A stretch of DNA of 8,693 nt, taken from assembly GCA_045587185.1 (NCBI GenBank), contig JAZNBS010000011.1, positions 1 to 8,693 on the forward strand, in the 5' to 3' direction. This DNA is from UMGS172 sp045587185 (GTDB lineage: Bacteria > Bacillota > Clostridia > Oscillospirales > Acutalibacteraceae). A program made the translations under genes and the position numbers. How positions within the stretch are numbered: the first letter of the stretch is position 1; every line of letters begins with the position of its first letter. Below, one piece after another: positions 6,065 through 8,693 of the stretch. The notes under the pieces are model-generated. The model was not told where the DNA came from. It saw only the letters and a program-made list of their open reading frames with translations, and did not search any database.

Positions 6065-7870
6065 ATGTCAATACCACAGGAAAGAATCAGAAATTTCTGC
6101 ATTATCGCACATATCGACCACGGAAAATCCACCCTTGCAGACCGACTGCTTGAGCATACAAAGACGGTCAGCGAGCGCGATATGGAAGACCAACTCTTGG
6201 ACAGTATGGAACTTGAGCGTGAACGCGGAATAACCATAAAATCGCACGCCGTCACTCTTTATTATGAGGCTGAGGACGGCTTGGAATACGAGTTCAATCT
6301 TATCGACACCCCCGGTCACGTTGACTTTAACTATGAGGTGTCGCGCTCGCTTGCCGCTTGTGAGGGCGCAATTCTTATTGTTGACGCTTCACAAGGCATT
6401 GAGGCCCAGACCCTTGCCAACACCTACTTGGCGGTTGACCACGGGCTTGAACTCTTGCCTGTTATCAACAAAATTGACCTGCCTAGCGCCGACCCCGAGC
6501 GTGTCCGCCACGATATTGAGGACATTATTGGGATTGACGCTTCTGAAGCACCGCTTATTTCGGCAAAAAACGATATAAACATCCCTGAAGTTTTGGAAAA
6601 AATCGTAAAACTTATACCTCCTCCCAAGGGCGAGAGCGACAAGCCGTTAAAGGCTCTGATTTTTGACTCTTATTATGACTCATATAAGGGTGTTATCGTC
6701 TATTTCCGAGTTGTTGAGGGTGAGGTGCGCTCTGGACAGACAATAAAAATGATGGCAACAGGCGCCGAGTTTCAGGTTGTTGAGGTTGGAAGAAAGCGCG
6801 CCAATATTATGACCCCTTGCGACGTTTTGAGGGCGGGCGAAGTTGGTTATATTGCTGCCGCTATCAAAAACGTTGCCGATGCACGCGTGGGTGATACTAT
6901 GACCGATGCCGGAAACCCTGCCAACGAGCCTTTGGAGGGCTACCGTAAGGTTAATCCCGTTGTTTTCTGCGGTGTCTATCCCGCCGACGGCGCGCATTAT
7001 ACCGACCTCAGAGAGGCTTTGGAAAAACTGCAGTTGAACGATGCATCCCTGCTTTTCGAGGCCGAGACTTCGGGCGCTTTGGGATTTGGTTTCAGATGCG
7101 GTTTTCTTGGACTTCTTCATATGGAAATTATTCAGGAGCGTTTAGAAAGGGAATATAATCTTGACCTTGTCACCACCGCTCCAAGTGTTGAGTATAAGTT
7201 TGAATTGTCAACGGGTGAGACCGTGACGGTCTCCAACCCCACCAACTATCCCGACCCAGCCGTTATCACCACGGCCTTGGAACCGATGGCCGATGTCAAC
7301 ATTTATAGTCCGAGCGAGTTCGTCGGTGCTATTATGGGGCTTTGTCAGGAACGGCGCGGTGAATATATTGGTATGAACTACATCGGCGACCGCGTTGATA
7401 TGCACTACGTTTTGCCTGTGGGTGAGATTGTTTATGACTTTTTTGATGCGCTCAAATCGCGCACCCGCGGTTACGCAAGTTATGACTATGAGATAAAGGA
7501 TTATCAGCCGTCCAAATTGGTCAAACTTGACATCTTGCTTGCAGGTGAGGTTGTGGATGCGCTGTCGTTCATTGTCCACGCGGACAATGCGTATGCGCGA
7601 GCACGCCGAATTGCAGAAAAATTGAAGGATTATATACCCCGTCAGTTATTCGAGGTGCCGATTCAGGTTGCGGTTGGTGGCAAGATAATCGCCCGTGAAA
7701 CCGTCAAGGCAATGAGAAAAGACGTTCTCGCCAAGTGTTACGGCGGTGACATTACGCGTAAGAAGAAACTGCTAGAAAAGCAAAAGGAAGGCAAAAAGCG
7801 TATGCGCCAATTGGGTTCTGTCGAGGTGCCTCAGGAGGCATTTATGGCAGTGCTCAAGTTGGATGAGTGA
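6065..7870 (+). CDS. lepA: Elongation factor 4 (LepA), ribosome back-translocating GTPase
   Basis: A 601-residue GTPase of the usual EF4 length. The G domain shows G1 AHIDHGKST (15-23), the RGITI switch (54-58), G3 DTPGH (81-85, with catalytic His85), G4 NKID (135-138) and G5 SAK (166-168). Domain II and the EF-G-like domains III and V follow. The EF4-specific C-terminal domain closes the protein, with RKDVLAKCYGGDITRKKKLL and the ending VPQEAFMAVLKLDE. EF4 binds ribosomes and aids initiation or remobilises stalled ones. The start at 6065 follows AAGGAG with a 5-base gap; an upstream in-frame GTG at 6047 would include the ribosome site inside the gene and is rejected. In many Firmicutes lepA adjoins gpr/spoIIP or hemW/hrcA; none is here. 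All motifs are intact. Confidence 0.98.
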   Translation: MSIPQERIRNFCIIAHIDHGKSTLADRLLEHTKTVSERDMEDQLLDSMELERERGITIKSHAVTLYYEAEDGLEYEFNLIDTPGHVDFNYEVSRSLAACEGAILIVDASQGIEAQTLANTYLAVDHGLELLPVINKIDLPSADPERVRHDIEDIIGIDASEAPLISAKNDINIPEVLEKIVKLIPPPKGESDKPLKALIFDSYYDSYKGVIVYFRVVEGEVRSGQTIKMMATGAEFQVVEVGRKRANIMTPCDVLRAGEVGYIAAAIKNVADARVGDTMTDAGNPANEPLEGYRKVNPVVFCGVYPADGAHYTDLREALEKLQLNDASLLFEAETSGALGFGFRCGFLGLLHMEIIQERLEREYNLDLVTTAPSVEYKFELSTGETVTVSNPTNYPDPAVITTALEPMADVNIYSPSEFVGAIMGLCQERRGEYIGMNYIGDRVDMHYVLPVGEIVYDFFDALKSRTRGYASYDYEIKDYQPSKLVKLDILLAGEVVDALSFIVHADNAYARARRIAEKLKDYIPRQLFEVPIQVAVGGKIIARETVKAMRKDVLAKCYGGDITRKKKLLEKQKEGKKRMRQLGSVEVPQEAFMAVLKLDE

Positions 7871-7905
7871 TTTTACAAAAAACGAACTATTGTAGTCACA
7901 GGTTA

Positions 7906-7934
7906 TTGACTTTTATCTTTTCGTGTTATATAGT
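7906..7934 (+). promoter_or_regulatory. Promoter of the SGNH hydrolase gene
   Basis: TTGACT (7906-7911) and TATAGT (7929-7934) are separated by 17 bases. It follows the lepA stop by 36 bases and no hairpin intervenes, so read-through from lepA is also possible. A perfect 14-base AT palindrome (ATAAAAATTTTTAT, 7936-7949) lies immediately after the -10, over the expected transcription start; being all A/T, it may be chance. Confidence 0.65.
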
Positions 7935-7961
7935 GATAAAAATTTTTATGGAGTGATACAT

Positions 7962-8693
7962 ATGGGAAGATTTCCTGACGGAGCAAGGGTTTGCTTTATT
8001 GGTGACAGTATTACGCATCATAACTACTCCTTGGCGCGCATCGTAGCGTATTATCGCGAGAATTTTAAAAGTGCTAAGGTTGAGTTTTACAACTGTGGCA
8101 TTTCAGGCGGTACGATTACGACCGTTCTGAACGCGTTTGACGAGGATGTTGTGAATTATGACCCTACCCATGCGGTTGTTATGCTGGGAATGAACGACTC
8201 GTGTCGTGACTCGTTGAACGGCGCTGCAGAAGCAAGATACGACGCACTCAAAGTTGCTTTTGAGGCGTACAAACAAAACCTTAAAAAACTTTGCGACAGG
8301 CTTGAAAGTATGGGCGTAAGCATCACGCTTTGCACACCCACGCCATATGCTGAGTATATGGAAAGTGACGAGCCTGCGCTTCGCGGTGGAAGTGCGCTCT
8401 TATTGGGATATGCCAATCATGTGCGCGCCTTTGCGAAAGAGAGAGGCTATTCACTCTGTGATTATCACAACTATCTTACACGCATAATGCAGACCGACGT
8501 TTTACATAACCCTGACCGCGTGCATCCCAGTGTCCACGGTCATTACTACATAGCAAAGTGTTTCTTGGAGTCTCAGGGTTTTGATATCGGTGAGGAAAAA
8601 GGACTGCCAACCGACGTACAAAAGTGGCATGAGGCTACCGTTGCCGTTCGACAGGTAATCGCCACCGAGCATTTTATTATGCACGATGATTTT
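7962..8693 (+). CDS. SGNH/GDSL-family hydrolase (carbohydrate-esterase-like), C-terminus beyond window
   Basis: The first 244 codons of a gene that is still open at the right edge. Block I is FIGDSIT with nucleophile Ser16. Block II is NCGISGG with Gly49. Block III is MLGMND with Asn78. Block V is DRVHPS, with Asp185 and His188 completing the triad. These mark an SGNH hydrolase, a group that includes acetylesterases acting on sugars and lysophospholipases. No signal peptide is seen, so it probably acts in the cytosol, perhaps removing acyl groups from imported oligosaccharides; the substrate is not shown by the sequence. The catalytic core is complete by about residue 200; the rest (VQKWHEATVAVRQVIATEH) begins a helical extension. 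GGAG lies 8 bases before the ATG. The gene has its own promoter. Confidence 0.9.
   Translation, partial: MGRFPDGARVCFIGDSITHHNYSLARIVAYYRENFKSAKVEFYNCGISGGTITTVLNAFDEDVVNYDPTHAVVMLGMNDSCRDSLNGAAEARYDALKVAFEAYKQNLKKLCDRLESMGVSITLCTPTPYAEYMESDEPALRGGSALLLGYANHVRAFAKERGYSLCDYHNYLTRIMQTDVLHNPDRVHPSVHGHYYIAKCFLESQGFDIGEEKGLPTDVQKWHEATVAVRQVIATEHFIMHDDF

Overview
This window looks like ordinary chromosome from a low-to-mid G+C Gram-positive bacterium, most likely an uncultured gut-type Clostridium or Oscillospiraceae relative. That placement is inferred from Firmicutes-style sigma-A promoters (TTGNNN-17-TANNNT), Shine-Dalgarno sites, an encoded CCA on the tRNA, and the flavour of the M16 peptidase and EF4 proteins. 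I cannot name a species. I see no phage, IS element, CRISPR array, toxin-antitoxin pair or plasmid gene, and no convincing undescribed multi-gene system.

Layout, left to right. Positions 1-175 hold an AT-rich left edge with a short tandem repeat and a strong terminator. Positions 176-252 (minus) encode initiator tRNA-fMet with its own promoter at 292-320. An AT-rich gap follows. Next come a paraslipin/stomatin-like SPFH membrane protein (589-1533, plus) and a convergent M16 zinc peptidase (1603-2862, minus), which share one bidirectional terminator. A HAD-IIA (NagD-like) phosphatase (3029-3802, plus) is divergent from the peptidase and ends at a perfect hairpin. Convergent to it is a cytoplasmic parallel beta-helix, pectate-lyase-like protein (3854-4921, minus). 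Divergent from that is an AraC-family regulator (5147-5953, plus). Then come lepA (EF4; 6065-7870, plus) and the first 244 residues of an SGNH/GDSL hydrolase (7962 to the right edge, plus).

How the genes relate. Nearly every gene has its own recognisable promoter, so this is a string of single-gene units rather than an operon. The one pair with clear regulatory logic is the AraC regulator and the divergent beta-helix protein. They share a 225-base control region in which a perfect inverted repeat (5024-5042) overlaps the -10 box of the beta-helix gene. The SGNH hydrolase could join the same carbohydrate theme as a deacetylase-type esterase, but lepA lies between, so that link is speculative. 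A second operator-like dyad (547-566) sits on the expected transcription start of the paraslipin gene. Promoters of the HAD phosphatase and lepA match each other at 24 of 29 positions.
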